Source: Aquimarina litoralis (GTDB taxonomy: Bacteria > Bacteroidota > Bacteroidia > Flavobacteriales > Flavobacteriaceae). Taken from it: DNA of 45,571 nt. Shown here in pieces: positions 27,223 through 36,140 of the stretch (position 1 is the stretch's first letter; each line of letters starts with the position of its first letter). A program made the translations under genes and the position numbers. The stretch spans positions 10,313 to 55,883 of the forward strand of contig NZ_WEKL01000031.1 in assembly GCF_019295435.1 (NCBI RefSeq). Direction: 5' to 3'. The notes below the pieces were generated by a model. The model saw only the letters and a list, made by a program, of their open reading frames with translations. It was not told the origin of the DNA and did no database searches.

Positions 27223-27738
27223 ATGAGTAATGTATTAAACAACCGATTATCGGTAACCGTAGATCCAGCAGTGATCACAGAAGTAAAAAACAGAATTGAA
27301 GAAATCAATACACTGTTGCCATTTTTAACGGGATTAACTAAGGAGGAACGGATCACGCTCCCAAAGATCAATCGTAGTAACAAGATTTTTGTAGAAGATA
27401 CCTTGGATAGTATGCGGCAAAACGGAGATATCCTTCCTGCTTTTATTAATGTGGAAGAGTTAGAAAAGGATTATGGTTTGTATAACGAGTTGAAGGTATT
27501 GGCATTAGAGTTGGCAGAACTCTCAGAAAAGATAAATGATACCCGTATCCTTGCCGGATCCGAAGCCTATAGTACCTCTTTATTAGCATATAAGATGTTT
27601 GGAGTCGCCGCTAATAGTGGGGTAGCAGGAGCAGAGTCACTGTACAGTAGACTACGAGAACGATTTGTAAATTCTGGAAGTAGCAGCACAGAAGATGATA
27701 TCCCAGATGAAACGGATCAGAATCCGGATGCGGCGTAA
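27223..27738 (+). CDS. Hypothetical soluble helical protein
   Basis: 171 residues, no signal or membrane segment. Starts MSNVLNNRLSVTVDPAVI and is mostly helical, with repeated Leu/Glu patterns (ELKVLALELAELSEK) and a hydrophobic SLLAYKMFGVAANSGVAG near residue 130, then a charged, acidic tail ending DQNPDAA. No family recognised. It is enclosed by family A repeats on both sides, and the shared terminator hairpin follows at 27925. Confidence 0.65.
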   Translation: MSNVLNNRLSVTVDPAVITEVKNRIEEINTLLPFLTGLTKEERITLPKINRSNKIFVEDTLDSMRQNGDILPAFINVEELEKDYGLYNELKVLALELAELSEKINDTRILAGSEAYSTSLLAYKMFGVAANSGVAGAESLYSRLRERFVNSGSSSTEDDIPDETDQNPDAA

Positions 27739-27741
27739 GGA

Positions 27742-27920
27742 GACTTCGAACCCTGAGGTACTCGAAGGGTGAGCTTCCTCCATAGGCGGACACGTGTCGA
27801 AGTGTTGTCGGGTTTCGAGAGCCTCAACCCTCGGATAGGTTCGGACCCTGAGGTGTCACACTGAGCTTGTCGAAGTGCTACTCGAAGAGTGAGTAATTCG
27901 GGCTTCGAGTACCTCAGCCC
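27742..27920. repeat. Dispersed repeat family A, copy 5
   Basis: Blocks TTCGAACCCTGAGGTACTCG, CACACTGAGCTTGTCGAAGT and CGGGCTTCGAGTACCTCAGC. Directly followed by the hairpin terminator at 27925. Confidence 0.8.
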
Positions 27921-27924
27921 ACTA

Positions 27925-27965
27925 AACCCCTAATCATTAATACTAATGGTTAGGGGTGTTTTTTT
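27925..27965 (+). terminator. Shared hairpin terminator, copy 1
   Basis: 13-bp stem CCCCTAATCATTA / TAATGGTTAGGGG (one wobble) with loop ATAC, then eight T. Nearly the same hairpin occurs at 32036 and 33894. Here it ends the gene at 27223. Confidence 0.85.
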
Positions 27966-28011
27966 ACCCAGTAGTGGGTATGTTTTTGCACTTCTTTCGA
28001 GCGTATTTTTA
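27966..28011 (+). promoter_or_regulatory. Operator and promoter block A
   Basis: ACCCA-GTAG-TGGGT inverted repeat (27966-27979), then TATTTTTA (28004-28011) as -7 box 31 bp from the centre. The following TATGTTTTT and CTTCTTTC are the same in block B at 32079, in the same order, so the unit was duplicated. Confidence 0.55.
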
Positions 28012-28017
28012 TCCACA

Positions 28018-28156
28018 TAATACAGAATGTAACTATGATATATAGAGATAGGAGAAAACTGATTTCTCCCCAGATAAAGTATTTTTTCTGCTTCTATAAT
28101 TCAAAAAAAAATATAAAGCCCCCATATCCAAGAGATGTTTTGGTATGGGTTTTTTA
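28018..28156 (+). ncRNA. Candidate structured leader or small RNA with own terminator
   Basis: Downstream of promoter A there is a perfect 7-bp stem-loop GGAGAAA-ACTGA-TTTCTCC (28051-28069) and, at 28121-28156, an intrinsic terminator (CCCATA plus CCAA pairing with TTGGTATGGG, then six T). The terminator lies 21 bp before the lipoprotein ATG at 28177. So the transcript is either a short RNA of about 140 nt or an attenuated leader. No function known. Confidence 0.45.
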
Positions 28157-28176
28157 TTGACTAAAACAAATCAACT

Positions 28177-28926
28177 ATGAGAATTAAATTATTTTTATTA
28201 ATCGCTTTAATGTTCACTAGTCTAAGCTGTGATGATAATTTAGGAACATTAGATTTTGAACAAAATCAAGAAAAAGAATTTGCTGTTTTTTTACCAAACA
28301 TTGGAACATTTGATTTTAAACAACAGTTTGCCACAACATCTTCTTCTGGAGGTATAACCACCTTACTTAAGGTAAATTCGACCAATTATATAAATGGTTC
28401 TATTCGCTATGAAATTATAAACTTTAAAGATGCCACGAGATCTTTTGAGAATATAGAGTTTATTACGAATGACGAAATACCTTTTAATACTGGAGATTAC
28501 ACCGAATTATTTGATGGAAGCGGAGTTCTACTGGATACCGATAATACCTATATAAGCGTAATCGAATTGCCCAACAATCAAAATGATCTTGCAGGACGCT
28601 ATGAAGGCACAGGACAGATTGTTACTATTTCAACTCAGGATACTATAATAAAACCAGTATTTAATATATATGGGAATATCAATACCAATAATCAGATATT
28701 ATTACTCCCATTAGAAAATACTCCCGAATTCAAATCTTTAACAGGAACATATTTAGCTACAGGGGAATTTACTGGAACTTCTATCAATGGTGAAACAATG
28801 GGATCAGTAGATAATATAGGATCTGAGGCATTTATGCTAACGAACTCACAATTATCAGATACGTTAAATCTAACCATTAATAATGAAACTAAAAAGTTAG
28901 TACTCCAATTGACACAACAACAATAG
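28177..28926 (+). CDS. Lipoprotein of unknown function
   Basis: 249 residues. Signal ends SLSC (Cys18), followed by DDNLG. Most of the body is beta-rich with Thr/Asn/Gly (TSSSGGITTLLKVNSTNY, AGRYEGTGQIVT, TGTYLATGEFTGTS), suggesting a stable beta-sandwich on the surface or periplasm. It sits 25 bp before a large coiled-coil/beta-barrel protein and is likely co-transcribed, so the two could form an outer-membrane complex. No family recognised. Confidence 0.7.
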   Translation: MRIKLFLLIALMFTSLSCDDNLGTLDFEQNQEKEFAVFLPNIGTFDFKQQFATTSSSGGITTLLKVNSTNYINGSIRYEIINFKDATRSFENIEFITNDEIPFNTGDYTELFDGSGVLLDTDNTYISVIELPNNQNDLAGRYEGTGQIVTISTQDTIIKPVFNIYGNINTNNQILLLPLENTPEFKSLTGTYLATGEFTGTSINGETMGSVDNIGSEAFMLTNSQLSDTLNLTINNETKKLVLQLTQQQ

Positions 28927-28951
28927 GACTCTTCATTAAAATATATTCAAA

Positions 28952-31813
28952 ATGAAAAATCAACTCATTCTTGCCGTACTATTTACTATCATTACGGTAA
29001 CTGGAAATGCTCAGAAAAAAATTATAGGAACGAACATAGAAGGAACTAATTTGTTTATTTCGGCAGAAGCCGAAACCATTTCAAAAGTGACTTTTAAAAT
29101 AAAGAAGAATATCAATGAAAGTATAGAAGAAATTCCAGAGTTTACATTAAATCCTTTTACCAAGTATAGTTTTAAAGTAGAAATAAATTCGATCTTTAAA
29201 AAGTTAAAAGATAGTATTGATGTTTTAGAGCTTAAAAAGAAAGGATTAGAAATTGAAAAAGAATTCGAAAACGTATTAAAAAGTACTATCGAATCTAAGG
29301 AAGGTACACCTTCATATTATCAGAATAAAACAAAACTAAATAGTCAAATAGATAATCTTTATACCTATTTTAATTCGCAGTTAGTATTGATTTTTAAGTA
29401 TGACAATGAACCTATTGCAGGTAGATTACATTATAATACAGATGTTAAAAGAATACAATATTTTCCTAATAATAGTTACGAGACCTATTTCAATAATAGG
29501 ACAAGAAATCACCATCGCCTCATTAAGGAATTATATTTGATCCGTAAAAATTACAAAGAAGCAAAAGAAACTCTAGATATTGAAAAGTTGAATGATTCAA
29601 AAGCCCTTAACGCTAATTCAAATGAAGAAGTTGATTTAAATAATACAGTAAATATTGATTCACAATGTAATGGAAGTGGAAAGAGAAGTGAAAATCACAA
29701 AAATCTAATAAGTGATTATATCAATAAAATCCGATCCCATTTCTCTTCTGAATCAAGAGAATATAGAGCAAGATACATACAAGAACCAAATTTATTTCTA
29801 TGTAGATATGGCGATATCATAAATAGTTTTAGGGATTACAACAGAAATAAACGAATGGAACTTATAAAAGAGAGATTGTTGCTTTATAAAAATCAGGAGA
29901 TTTATGATCAAATAGAATCATCTATTAAGCCTTATGAGAAATTTAAAGGAGAATTAAGTAAAACTAGAAGTCTAATCCAAAAACTTAAAGATTTAATGGA
30001 TTTACTGAATAGAAAAGAAAAAATTATAGAATATATAACTGATGAGAATAAATCTATTGAAGATGAAATTAAAATGTTAAGTAGACGGATTACAAATATT
30101 AAAAATAATGTGGACGGATATGAAATCTCTTTTAATAATTTTATTCAAGCAAAAGACGATTTAAAGGGTAAGAATATTAAGATTGAGAATGCTCTTGATG
30201 ATAGTGTTATTAAAACATACCCTGATCTAATGGAAATACAGAATGATTATTTTAGAAATCTTAAAAAGTTTAAAAACTTAGAATCAGATTTAATTACATT
30301 AAGATTAGAAAGAGATAGTGATGGAAGAAATTACCTAGAAAAAGAAAGAGAAAATGTTCAAAGAACTATGAATACTTTGTTATTAGAGATTAAAGAAATG
30401 TATAATCAATTTTATTTAAATGATTTGGATATTAATGAAATTAACAAAGAAGAAATTAGTGATATTCTATCAACACTAAAAAAAGGAGAAAAAGAAATTA
30501 GTGAAAAGTATAAAAAACTAAGAAATAATATTTTATCAGAATTAAAGAAAGCACCTTTATGGGAATTTAGCGCAAAAGATATTCAATTAGACATCAATGA
30601 TGGATTTGTAGAACATATTGTTGTTCTAGGTAATATTACAGTGCCTACGAGAGATAATGATCAACTTAAATATTTTAATACGATTATTGAGGAAGTTTTA
30701 GAATCAAGTCCTGATACAGAAATTAATACCGGGAAAGAGTTAAAGTTTGTAAATCAATTTCCCTACGGATTTAGTTCTTCCAAAGATTTTGATGATTTCA
30801 AGCAGTACAAGTTGTACGTATATAATGGAAAACACAAACAGTTTGAGATGAAATTAGAGTATTTATTCCCCAATTACATCCAAACTCTACAAAACGATAG
30901 ATTAGATTTTAGCCCCAGAGATCAGGTAGTGAAATTACCAATAGATTCTGATACTCAAGGTTCTAAAGAATTGAAAAAAGATAAAAGTTCTAAGTTATTT
31001 AGTTTAAGCGCATATTCAGATTTTAATGGTTTAAAAGAAACTGATCCAAATGGAGTCATTCAGTTTGAAGTTAATAAATTAATACCTTTATATACCAAAC
31101 GAAGAACTTCGTTGTTCGGAGAGCGCTATATCAATAGAGGTTTCAATTATGGATATCTTAATTATATCAATCCTCAATTTCGTTGGTCTCGATTAAATGC
31201 TAATAATGATGACAAAAATTTAACCTTGTCTTATCTTCCAGTATTTAATGGTACAAGCACAGATTCTTTATCTTATGTAACCCAGTTAGATTTGCTAAGA
31301 CATGAAAATATAAGTGTTGGTGCAGATCTCAATATCTTCTCATTCGACCTTCCAACTTCCAAAATGCGACTGGAAGTAAATGCCAGTGGTCGATATGCCA
31401 GAACTAGAGTGTTAGATACCAGAGGAAGACCTGTCAATGGTCAGAATGCTAATAACGAAACTATCTCTAATATTGTGCAAACTTTTAATTTGAATACTTG
31501 GAGATTTTATCCAGAATTCATTCTCCGATTACGACCAGAAGAACGGTATGGAGCGAATTTGGCATTACGTCCCATACGATTTAATACAGTGACAGATGGT
31601 TTTTCTAACATTAGTTCGGAAGAGGCCTTTACCTCCAATTTATCAGATGATAAACAATGGTTGCATCAGGTGGAAATCAATGCTCATTTTTCACCTTCGG
31701 GAAGAAAAGACGATCGTTTCTTTTTTAGATATCGATATACCAATACTTCTACCTGGGAATATAATGGATTTAGTGAGATACAAGTAGGGTATTCAATGTC
31801 CTTGAAGTTTTAG
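28952..31813 (+). CDS. Large coiled-coil protein with C-terminal outer-membrane beta-barrel
   Basis: 953 residues with a signal peptide ending GNA-Q (residue 21). Residues about 60-130 and 300-520 are Lys/Glu/Asn-rich helical stretches (for example IKPYEKFKGELSKTRSLIQK and LRLERDSDGRNYLEKEREN), consistent with coiled coil. Cys240 and Cys285 are isolated. The last 270 residues show alternating aromatic strands (RFFFRYRY, IQVGYSMSLKF) and end in Phe, the hallmark of a beta-barrel outer-membrane protein. Unusually long soluble part for a barrel protein; reminiscent of secretion or surface-tether proteins, but no family is recognised. Confidence 0.65.
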   Translation: MKNQLILAVLFTIITVTGNAQKKIIGTNIEGTNLFISAEAETISKVTFKIKKNINESIEEIPEFTLNPFTKYSFKVEINSIFKKLKDSIDVLELKKKGLEIEKEFENVLKSTIESKEGTPSYYQNKTKLNSQIDNLYTYFNSQLVLIFKYDNEPIAGRLHYNTDVKRIQYFPNNSYETYFNNRTRNHHRLIKELYLIRKNYKEAKETLDIEKLNDSKALNANSNEEVDLNNTVNIDSQCNGSGKRSENHKNLISDYINKIRSHFSSESREYRARYIQEPNLFLCRYGDIINSFRDYNRNKRMELIKERLLLYKNQEIYDQIESSIKPYEKFKGELSKTRSLIQKLKDLMDLLNRKEKIIEYITDENKSIEDEIKMLSRRITNIKNNVDGYEISFNNFIQAKDDLKGKNIKIENALDDSVIKTYPDLMEIQNDYFRNLKKFKNLESDLITLRLERDSDGRNYLEKERENVQRTMNTLLLEIKEMYNQFYLNDLDINEINKEEISDILSTLKKGEKEISEKYKKLRNNILSELKKAPLWEFSAKDIQLDINDGFVEHIVVLGNITVPTRDNDQLKYFNTIIEEVLESSPDTEINTGKELKFVNQFPYGFSSSKDFDDFKQYKLYVYNGKHKQFEMKLEYLFPNYIQTLQNDRLDFSPRDQVVKLPIDSDTQGSKELKKDKSSKLFSLSAYSDFNGLKETDPNGVIQFEVNKLIPLYTKRRTSLFGERYINRGFNYGYLNYINPQFRWSRLNANNDDKNLTLSYLPVFNGTSTDSLSYVTQLDLLRHENISVGADLNIFSFDLPTSKMRLEVNASGRYARTRVLDTRGRPVNGQNANNETISNIVQTFNLNTWRFYPEFILRLRPEERYGANLALRPIRFNTVTDGFSNISSEEAFTSNLSDDKQWLHQVEINAHFSPSGRKDDRFFFRYRYTNTSTWEYNGFSEIQVGYSMSLKF

Positions 31814-31854
31814 AGAGCTAGTAATAACTTGTTTAAATATTATTGAACTTGTTC

Positions 31855-32035
31855 TTTTTCCGACTTTGAGATGTATGCTGTCCCGATAGCTATCTAAAGT
31901 CGAAGTGCTACTCGAAGGATGAACTTATGGGGTTTCGAGATCCTCAGTCCTCGGATTAGTTCGAACCCTGAGGTACTCGAAGGGTGAGGTTTCGCACTAT
32001 CCCGATAGCTATCGGGAGTGGAAGTACAGCCTGCA
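31855..32035. repeat. Dispersed repeat family A, copy 6
   Basis: Includes CCCGATAGCTATCGGG at 32001-32016, CGAAGTGCTACTCGAAGGAT and TTCGAACCCTGAGGTACTCG. Ends at the second shared terminator. Confidence 0.8.
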
Positions 32036-32078
32036 ACACCCCTAATCATTAAGAATAATGGTTAGGGGTGTTTGTTTT
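32036..32078 (+). terminator. Shared hairpin terminator, copy 2
   Basis: 16-bp stem from ACACCCCTAATCATTA (32036-32051) to TAATGGTTAGGGGTGT (32056-32071), loop AGAA, then TTTGTTTT. Near-identical to the copy at 27925. Confidence 0.85.
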
Positions 32079-32124
32079 ACCCAGTAGTGGGTATGTTTTT
32101 ATGCTTCTTTCAAGAGTACTTTTA
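32079..32124 (+). promoter_or_regulatory. Operator and promoter block B
   Basis: ACCCA-GTAG-TGGGT (32079-32092), identical to block A, followed by TACTTTTA (32117-32124) at the same 31-bp distance. The glycine-zipper gene ATG is at 32202. Confidence 0.55.
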
Positions 32125-32201
32125 TCATTATAAGATATGATAGTACTCATCATAAAAAAAGATCTTATTACAAGTCAATATTAAATTTTAAAAAAAAGAT
32201 T

Positions 32202-33869
32202 ATGTCAAATGATTTAACAATTATTCGAAAAAAAAGAGCTTTTAACTCAATGTTAGATTTATTGAAAAATTATTCAACTCAAAATGAACATGGTGAAATT
32301 ACAATGAAACCGGCTAGCTTTTCATTTTATAAAACCAGAGATGCTATTTTGAGATTAAGTGATTTACATAATAAATCATTAGGTAAGCGTACAATTGTGA
32401 ACTTAGATGATTTGGCAGATTATGAAGCGAGTAAATTATACCGAAACTTGAATAATTCTTTGAATATTCAATTAGTAATGAAAAGTAAAGAGCATACCAT
32501 AAATTTCGTCAAAGAACTATCAGCAGTATCTTCTGCTATTGATAGCTTAAATGGATTAGAATCTATTTCGCTTACTGCTATTTCACGATTAAAAAAATAC
32601 AATAGCTTAAACACGGAAGCACAGAATATCATGGCAAGATTTAATAATTTTCAATTAGGTCAAGGCTTTGCTGCTGGTCATAGTTCAAGTTTCTATTTTA
32701 ATTCAATGAGCAACACTTGGATGGATTTCACTTACGAAAACTTATTTAACGAAGGAGATTCATTATCCAATCTAAGTAATGATTGGAATGAATTAGGGAG
32801 AGCCAGTTCTAAATCTGACTGTATTAATAAATATAAATTGATGTTAGGAGTAGGCAGTGCTGCTGCCGGCACGGTGCTTGGAGGAGTAAGCGGTGGTTTA
32901 TTAGGTAGTGCTGCAGGACCTGCTGGAACAGTTGGAGGGGCAATTGCAGGTGCCGGTTCAGGATTTAGTGGAGGATATGCTATAGGCAGTATGATTGGAG
33001 AGGATTTTGGAGAGGTTTTTTGCAAAAAAGAAGATAACCAAAACGATAATGGAACACAGAATAATAATAATTCCAACAACAGCAACAACAGTAATGATGA
33101 GTCTAACATAGATGAAGAACAACTAGAAGAGGCTAAAAGACAAGCGGAAGAAGAAAGAAAAAAGAAAGGATGTTCTGTAAACCCAGATATGGATGACATG
33201 TATTTTGGATCCCAAATGAGAAGATTAAAAGGAACGATAGATACATATTATCCAACAGGTATTGGACTACATAAATACATTGAAAAAAATGTAAATGGAT
33301 TTTTCGAGTTAAAAGGAATACCAGAAATTCATCAATCAAATTCCATAAATAATAAATTTCATTTAGAATTTGGCTTTTTAAAATCTATTCCTAATTTAAA
33401 ACAAACCATTAATGAATTTGTTCTGGATAAACCTATTTCATTTTCTGGTCAAATTTATAATAATGGAGGTTTGAATTTAGGCCAAATTGAAGGTAATTTA
33501 GGAACTATAATACTTGAAAATGGAACTCCTTTATTGAACAATGGGGAAGAAGTTCTTTTAAAATTGAAAAACAAAGTCGATCAATTAGAGGAAGCTGATT
33601 TGAACCAAGAGTTACCTGAAGGGCATACACCCAAAGTTGCTTTTAGTTATGTGATTGATAGACCTGAAATAGATAATGAACTTGAAGAGAATCATACAAT
33701 GCATGTAATATTTATTCATTCGCCTACGCTGAGAAAACAATTAGGGAATACTATTATAGTCTCCGAACTGGGATTACAGCAAGCTTTAGAAGATCTAGAA
33801 AAAATGGAACGATTATCTCTTCAGATTGATACAATCACCAATTGGGGAAATATTGATATGTACCAATAA
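32202..33869 (+). CDS. Unrecognised protein with central glycine-zipper segment
   Basis: 555 residues, no signal peptide. Residues 1-210 are polar and helical. Residues 216-268 are a Gly/Ala-rich hydrophobic stretch (LGVGSAAAGTVLGGVSG, then LLGSAAGPAGTVGG and GGYAIGSMIGEDFG), the glycine-zipper layout of membrane-inserting or oligomerising segments. Residues 279-301 are Asn/Ser-rich, 303-322 charged helix. The C-terminal 220 residues look mixed alpha/beta. A protein with a membrane-active centre but no export signal could be a pore-forming or membrane-inserted toxin, or a cargo/scaffold; neither is shown. Served by the operator-promoter block B. Confidence 0.6.
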   Translation: MSNDLTIIRKKRAFNSMLDLLKNYSTQNEHGEITMKPASFSFYKTRDAILRLSDLHNKSLGKRTIVNLDDLADYEASKLYRNLNNSLNIQLVMKSKEHTINFVKELSAVSSAIDSLNGLESISLTAISRLKKYNSLNTEAQNIMARFNNFQLGQGFAAGHSSSFYFNSMSNTWMDFTYENLFNEGDSLSNLSNDWNELGRASSKSDCINKYKLMLGVGSAAAGTVLGGVSGGLLGSAAGPAGTVGGAIAGAGSGFSGGYAIGSMIGEDFGEVFCKKEDNQNDNGTQNNNNSNNSNNSNDESNIDEEQLEEAKRQAEEERKKKGCSVNPDMDDMYFGSQMRRLKGTIDTYYPTGIGLHKYIEKNVNGFFELKGIPEIHQSNSINNKFHLEFGFLKSIPNLKQTINEFVLDKPISFSGQIYNNGGLNLGQIEGNLGTIILENGTPLLNNGEEVLLKLKNKVDQLEEADLNQELPEGHTPKVAFSYVIDRPEIDNELEENHTMHVIFIHSPTLRKQLGNTIIVSELGLQQALEDLEKMERLSLQIDTITNWGNIDMYQ

Positions 33870-33893
33870 TCTACATAGGTTACAGATTATTTG

Positions 33894-33932
33894 AAACACC
33901 TCTAATCATGGGCAATAATGGTTAGGGGTGTT
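33894..33932 (+). terminator. Shared hairpin terminator, copy 3
   Basis: AACACCTCTAATCAT pairs with ATGGTTAGGGGTGTT through wobbles. Same hairpin family as 27925 and 32036. It separates the glycine-zipper gene from the convergent SNase-like gene. Confidence 0.65.
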
Positions 33933-33963
33933 GATTTCAAGGGTTAAAAGTTAATAGTAATTT

Positions 33964-34611
33964 TTAGTCCTTTTCATAATTACACAATACTCTGCCATAT
34001 TGTTTTTCCGCTTTGCGTTTGCATATTTTACGTATAGAATCTTTACAACGACTTAGACCTCTACAGTCTTTATCATAGTGATATGTTTGGCTGTTTGTAC
34101 TATTACAGATATAAACTTCTACTTCGCATTTAGTTTTTTTCTTTTCCTGATCTAAGTTATCATCTTTGGAACGCTTTGACCAAATACCAATATTCTTCTG
34201 CTTAGCTATGATTTCTAAAGCATGATAGTTAACATCAGTAGAATATTTTTTGAAGTGAATTGCATATCCATTAGCTACCAATTCTTTGTTAAGTACTTTA
34301 TCTTTGTATTTGATTTCTGCTATGAGTCTACGATATCTATCATAACGACCTTTGGATATTACTGTTACTTTTTTACCAAAACAAAAATCAGAAGTAAATT
34401 GTTTTGCTTTTTGCCAATAGTCTTGTTTTTTCTCTGGGCAGTCAATATGTTCCAACCTTATGACTATAGGTTCATTATTGTATAAAACTTCGATAGTATC
34501 TCCATCTTTGATACCTATAACTTTTGCTTCAAACTGTTTTGGTAATTTGTTAACAACAGTAAATGCGGTTAGCGTAATAAATGATATAATAATGCGTAAA
34601 TAATTTCCCAT
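33964..34611 (-). CDS. Thermonuclease (SNase)-like protein with Cys-rich tail
   Basis: 215 residues. Signal-like hydrophobic N-terminus (about 5-20), so periplasmic or membrane-attached. SNase domain: IKDGDTIEV (34-42, D36 and D38 region), R52 and D57/E60 in VIRLEHIDCPE, and DRYRRLIAEI (91-100) with the second catalytic Arg; these correspond to the known calcium and phosphate-contact positions. The last 55 residues form a Cys/His tail (YHYDKDCRGLSRCKDS, then KICKRKAEKQYG and LC). Probable substrate is DNA or RNA. Last gene of a six-gene minus-strand operon. Confidence 0.82.
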   Translation of the reverse strand: MGNYLRIIISFITLTAFTVVNKLPKQFEAKVIGIKDGDTIEVLYNNEPIVIRLEHIDCPEKKQDYWQKAKQFTSDFCFGKKVTVISKGRYDRYRRLIAEIKYKDKVLNKELVANGYAIHFKKYSTDVNYHALEIIAKQKNIGIWSKRSKDDNLDQEKKKTKCEVEVYICNSTNSQTYHYDKDCRGLSRCKDSIRKICKRKAEKQYGRVLCNYEKD

Positions 34612-34653
34612 AGGCTTTTCTTTTTCAATGTATTAAAGTAATAAATTTATACA

Positions 34654-35046
34654 TCAATTGCATAGACTACGATCTACATAGGTTTTATTGCCATTAGAAT
34701 TGATATAATAGCATCCTCCTCTAGAACCTCGGATATACTTTCTATTAGGTTTGACACTATATCGTTTCTTTTTAGTGGTACTATTATTAATAGAATTATA
34801 ATACGAGCTTTTTGAATTGTAATTAACAGATTTTGTTAAGTATTGCGTATTTGAAGTAGAATTTGTAGTATTTCCAAGCTCCTGATCAATAGCATCTATT
34901 CTTTTTTGAATTTCTCTTACCTGTTTTAATAGTTCCTCACGTTGCTTTACCAATTCTTCTTTCAGATACAATTTGGTTTCTATGCTTTGGGAATTACACT
35001 GATAAGAGGCAGTAATTATTAAGGTTATTAGTATGAGTCTTTTCAT
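34654..35046 (-). CDS. Exported protein with basic-adaptor-like C-terminal motif
   Basis: 130 residues. Signal peptide with possible cleavage after NSQ (the SYQC before it is not a good lipobox). Residues 25-60 are coiled-coil-like (KLYLKEELVKQREELLKQV). After a Ser/Asn linker comes GSRGGCYYINSNGNKTYVD near the C-terminus, resembling the GPRGGxYY...GxKxYV motif of PBCV-type basic adaptor domains that accompany secreted nucleases. It lies 42 bp before the SNase-like gene, which supports a nuclease-accessory role. Inference. Confidence 0.6.
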   Translation of the reverse strand: MKRLILITLIITASYQCNSQSIETKLYLKEELVKQREELLKQVREIQKRIDAIDQELGNTTNSTSNTQYLTKSVNYNSKSSYYNSINNSTTKKKRYSVKPNRKYIRGSRGGCYYINSNGNKTYVDRSLCN

Positions 35047-35057
35047 AGGATTTTATT

Positions 35058-36131
35058 TTATTCTCTCGAAGTAATTATACTTTCATAATAATCTATAGTT
35101 TGAAGTAATTTCTCTTCAAAACCATAGATACTATCAATTGATTCAATTTGTTCCTTATGAACATTTTTGTTTTCATCAAATAGACTTATATATTTTTTAG
35201 TTCCGTCTAGATGCAATCTGCAAATAGGTTTTCTATTATTATCATCTAATAGAATTCCGAAGTAGGATTGCGTATCTCGATGTACAATTCTTTCTACCGC
35301 TATTTTTCGACGCAGAATTGCCACAACTATTCTAAAACCTTCTAATTCTTCTTCTGTAGTAACAATCTTGCTTACTTCTTCTTCATTTTCTAATATTTCT
35401 TCGTGTTGTTTCTCGGCCTCTTTATTTAATGCCGAGTTTAAGCGATCATTCACCTTTTCGCTAATGGTTTGATTAAATGCTTTATGCACTAATTCAGAGA
35501 ATTCATCCATTACTCGTTCGGTAAGCCTTCCAGAATATACCTGATTGGCAAATAGCCTCACAAAGTCATAAGAAGATTCTTGTAATTCAGAATTGATAAG
35601 CTTTTTGATTTCCTTAGTGTATTTTAGGGAACTTGCGTTATCTACTATTTTATCTACATCAAAATTCGATTTATGGAACTTAGCTATCTCGGGTATTGTA
35701 TTCTCCTTCAGACTTGTGATATCGAATTCTAGAAAAGGTTTTATATCCATTTTATTGGCCCTCTCCAGATCTGTATAGAATCGATATTCAATACCGTTGG
35801 TTAGTAATGCAAAGCGTGTATGCGTAACATGAAAATACCTCGATAACTGTGAGTTGTGGACATCAAGATCTTCTTTCCAATTTTTACATTCTATGATTAG
35901 TACAGGGTTTTCATTCTGAAATATGGCATAATCTACCTTTTTGCCTTTTTTAAGACCTAAATCTGCTGTAAATTCCGGTACGACTTCGGTTGGATCAAAG
36001 CTATCATATCCTAAGAGATTGATAAAAGGTAATACAAACGCGTGTTTGGTAGATTCTTCGGTTTCTATTTTGTCCTTAAGCTGCTCAATCTTATCGGCTA
36101 GGGCTTTGAATTGATTTTGTAGTTCTATCAT
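35058..36131 (-). CDS. Type I restriction HsdR N-terminal-like nuclease
   Basis: 357 residues, cytoplasmic. The N-terminal 130 residues hold the PD-(D/E)xK nuclease core: an opening helix with ESTKHAFVLPF (26-36), PTEVVPEF (47-54), D67 in KKVDYAIF and E81-x-K83 in LIIECKNW. This matches the HsdR_N family. There is no helicase motor, no HsdM or HsdS, so it is a standalone nuclease protein. The second half is helical (ISEKVNDRLNSALNKEAEK) followed by a small C-terminal beta domain. Such standalone HsdR_N proteins are common in Bacteroidota; role may be defence or DNA repair. In a tight operon with an SNase-like gene. Confidence 0.78.
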   Translation of the reverse strand: MIELQNQFKALADKIEQLKDKIETEESTKHAFVLPFINLLGYDSFDPTEVVPEFTADLGLKKGKKVDYAIFQNENPVLIIECKNWKEDLDVHNSQLSRYFHVTHTRFALLTNGIEYRFYTDLERANKMDIKPFLEFDITSLKENTIPEIAKFHKSNFDVDKIVDNASSLKYTKEIKKLINSELQESSYDFVRLFANQVYSGRLTERVMDEFSELVHKAFNQTISEKVNDRLNSALNKEAEKQHEEILENEEEVSKIVTTEEELEGFRIVVAILRRKIAVERIVHRDTQSYFGILLDDNNRKPICRLHLDGTKKYISLFDENKNVHKEQIESIDSIYGFEEKLLQTIDYYESIITSRE

Positions 36132-36140
36132 GTTTTTATT

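Noticed and set aside
28036-28161. 41-codon leader frame running through the terminator before the lipoprotein
   Set aside because: No regulatory codon run and no ribosome-binding signal; could be chance. Kept only as a leader/small RNA.
32732-33199. 155-codon minus-strand frame opposite the glycine-zipper region
   Set aside because: Ser/Leu/Pro-rich antisense of a Gly/Ala/Asn-rich coding stretch; composition is what a shadow gives.
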